From assembly GCA_944380695.1 (NCBI GenBank), contig CALWII010000022.1:1-5123 (forward strand): 5,123 bases of DNA, read 5' to 3'. Both the position numbers and the translations under genes were made by a program. The notes beneath the pieces were generated by a model, which had not been told where the DNA came from, ran no database searches, and worked only from the letters and a program-made list of their open reading frames with translations. Every line of letters starts with the position of its first letter. Positions within the stretch are counted from its first letter, which is position 1. The stretch comes from an uncultured Clostridia bacterium. GTDB taxonomy: Bacteria; Bacillota; Clostridia; Christensenellales; UBA1242. Shown here in pieces: positions 5,102 to 5,123 of the stretch.

Positions 5102-5116
5102 AAGTATGATATACTT
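5102..5116 (+). promoter_or_regulatory. Extended -10 overlapped by a dyad, firing out of the window
   Basis: TG-A-TATACT (5107-5115) is an extended -10 with a 5/6 hexamer, the same form as the ABC operon promoter. It is embedded in the dyad AAGTAT-GAT-ATACTT (5102-5107 and 5111-5116). No good -35 is present: TTGATT at 5084-5089 is 20 nt away, which is too far. An extended -10 can work with a weak -35. The overlap suggests a repressor-controlled promoter for a gene to the right of the window, which cannot be confirmed here. Confidence 0.42.
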
Positions 5117-5123
5117 AGTTTAA

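Overview
The window comes from a strongly AT-rich, low-GC Gram-positive-type bacterium (Firmicutes/Clostridia-like, possibly a gut lineage). This rests on consensus AGGAGG Shine-Dalgarno sites 4-9 nt before ATG, sigma-A-type promoters (TTGACA, extended -10), AT-rich codon use and intrinsic terminators. The genetic code looks standard: TAA, TAG and TGA all end reading frames and Trp is TGG. The species cannot be named from this sequence.

Layout. (1) Positions 1-61, minus strand: the first 20 codons of a gene that runs off the left edge. It encodes a lysine-tagged hydrophobic signal or anchor sequence and has its own SD and a plausible promoter at 122-150. (2) Positions 151-899: about 750 bases with no convincing gene. 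It holds a large bulged hairpin with a T-rich tail (367-427), just after the only GC-rich patch of the region (331-360), which could be the end of a small RNA. (3) Positions 900-3606, plus strand: a three-gene operon for a complete ABC-2-type exporter: ATPase, permease 1 and permease 2. It is driven by a TTGACA-17-TATCAT promoter with TGn extension, followed by a TCGCG/CGCGA hairpin near the transcription start. (4) Positions 3607-4341: about 735 bases of AT-rich spacer with several dyads, a repeated TTTTCTCA word and two promoter-like sequences. (5) Positions 4342-4887, plus strand: a lone P-loop protein resembling phage-type nucleotide kinases, closed by a clear intrinsic terminator (4909-4945). 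(6) Positions 4946-5123: spacer with two operator-like dyads; the second overlaps an extended -10 firing out of the right edge.

How the genes work together: the ATPase and two different permease subunits are translationally tight (SDs overlap the preceding gene's end) and almost certainly form one membrane exporter, probably a heterodimeric channel with two ATPases. Nothing visible gives the substrate: no regulator, biosynthetic gene or precursor peptide lies beside it. The kinase-like gene is separated by a long spacer with its own signals and has no evident functional link to the transporter.

I see no convincing new multi-gene system. The least explained material is in the long intergenic regions and the transcription-start hairpins.
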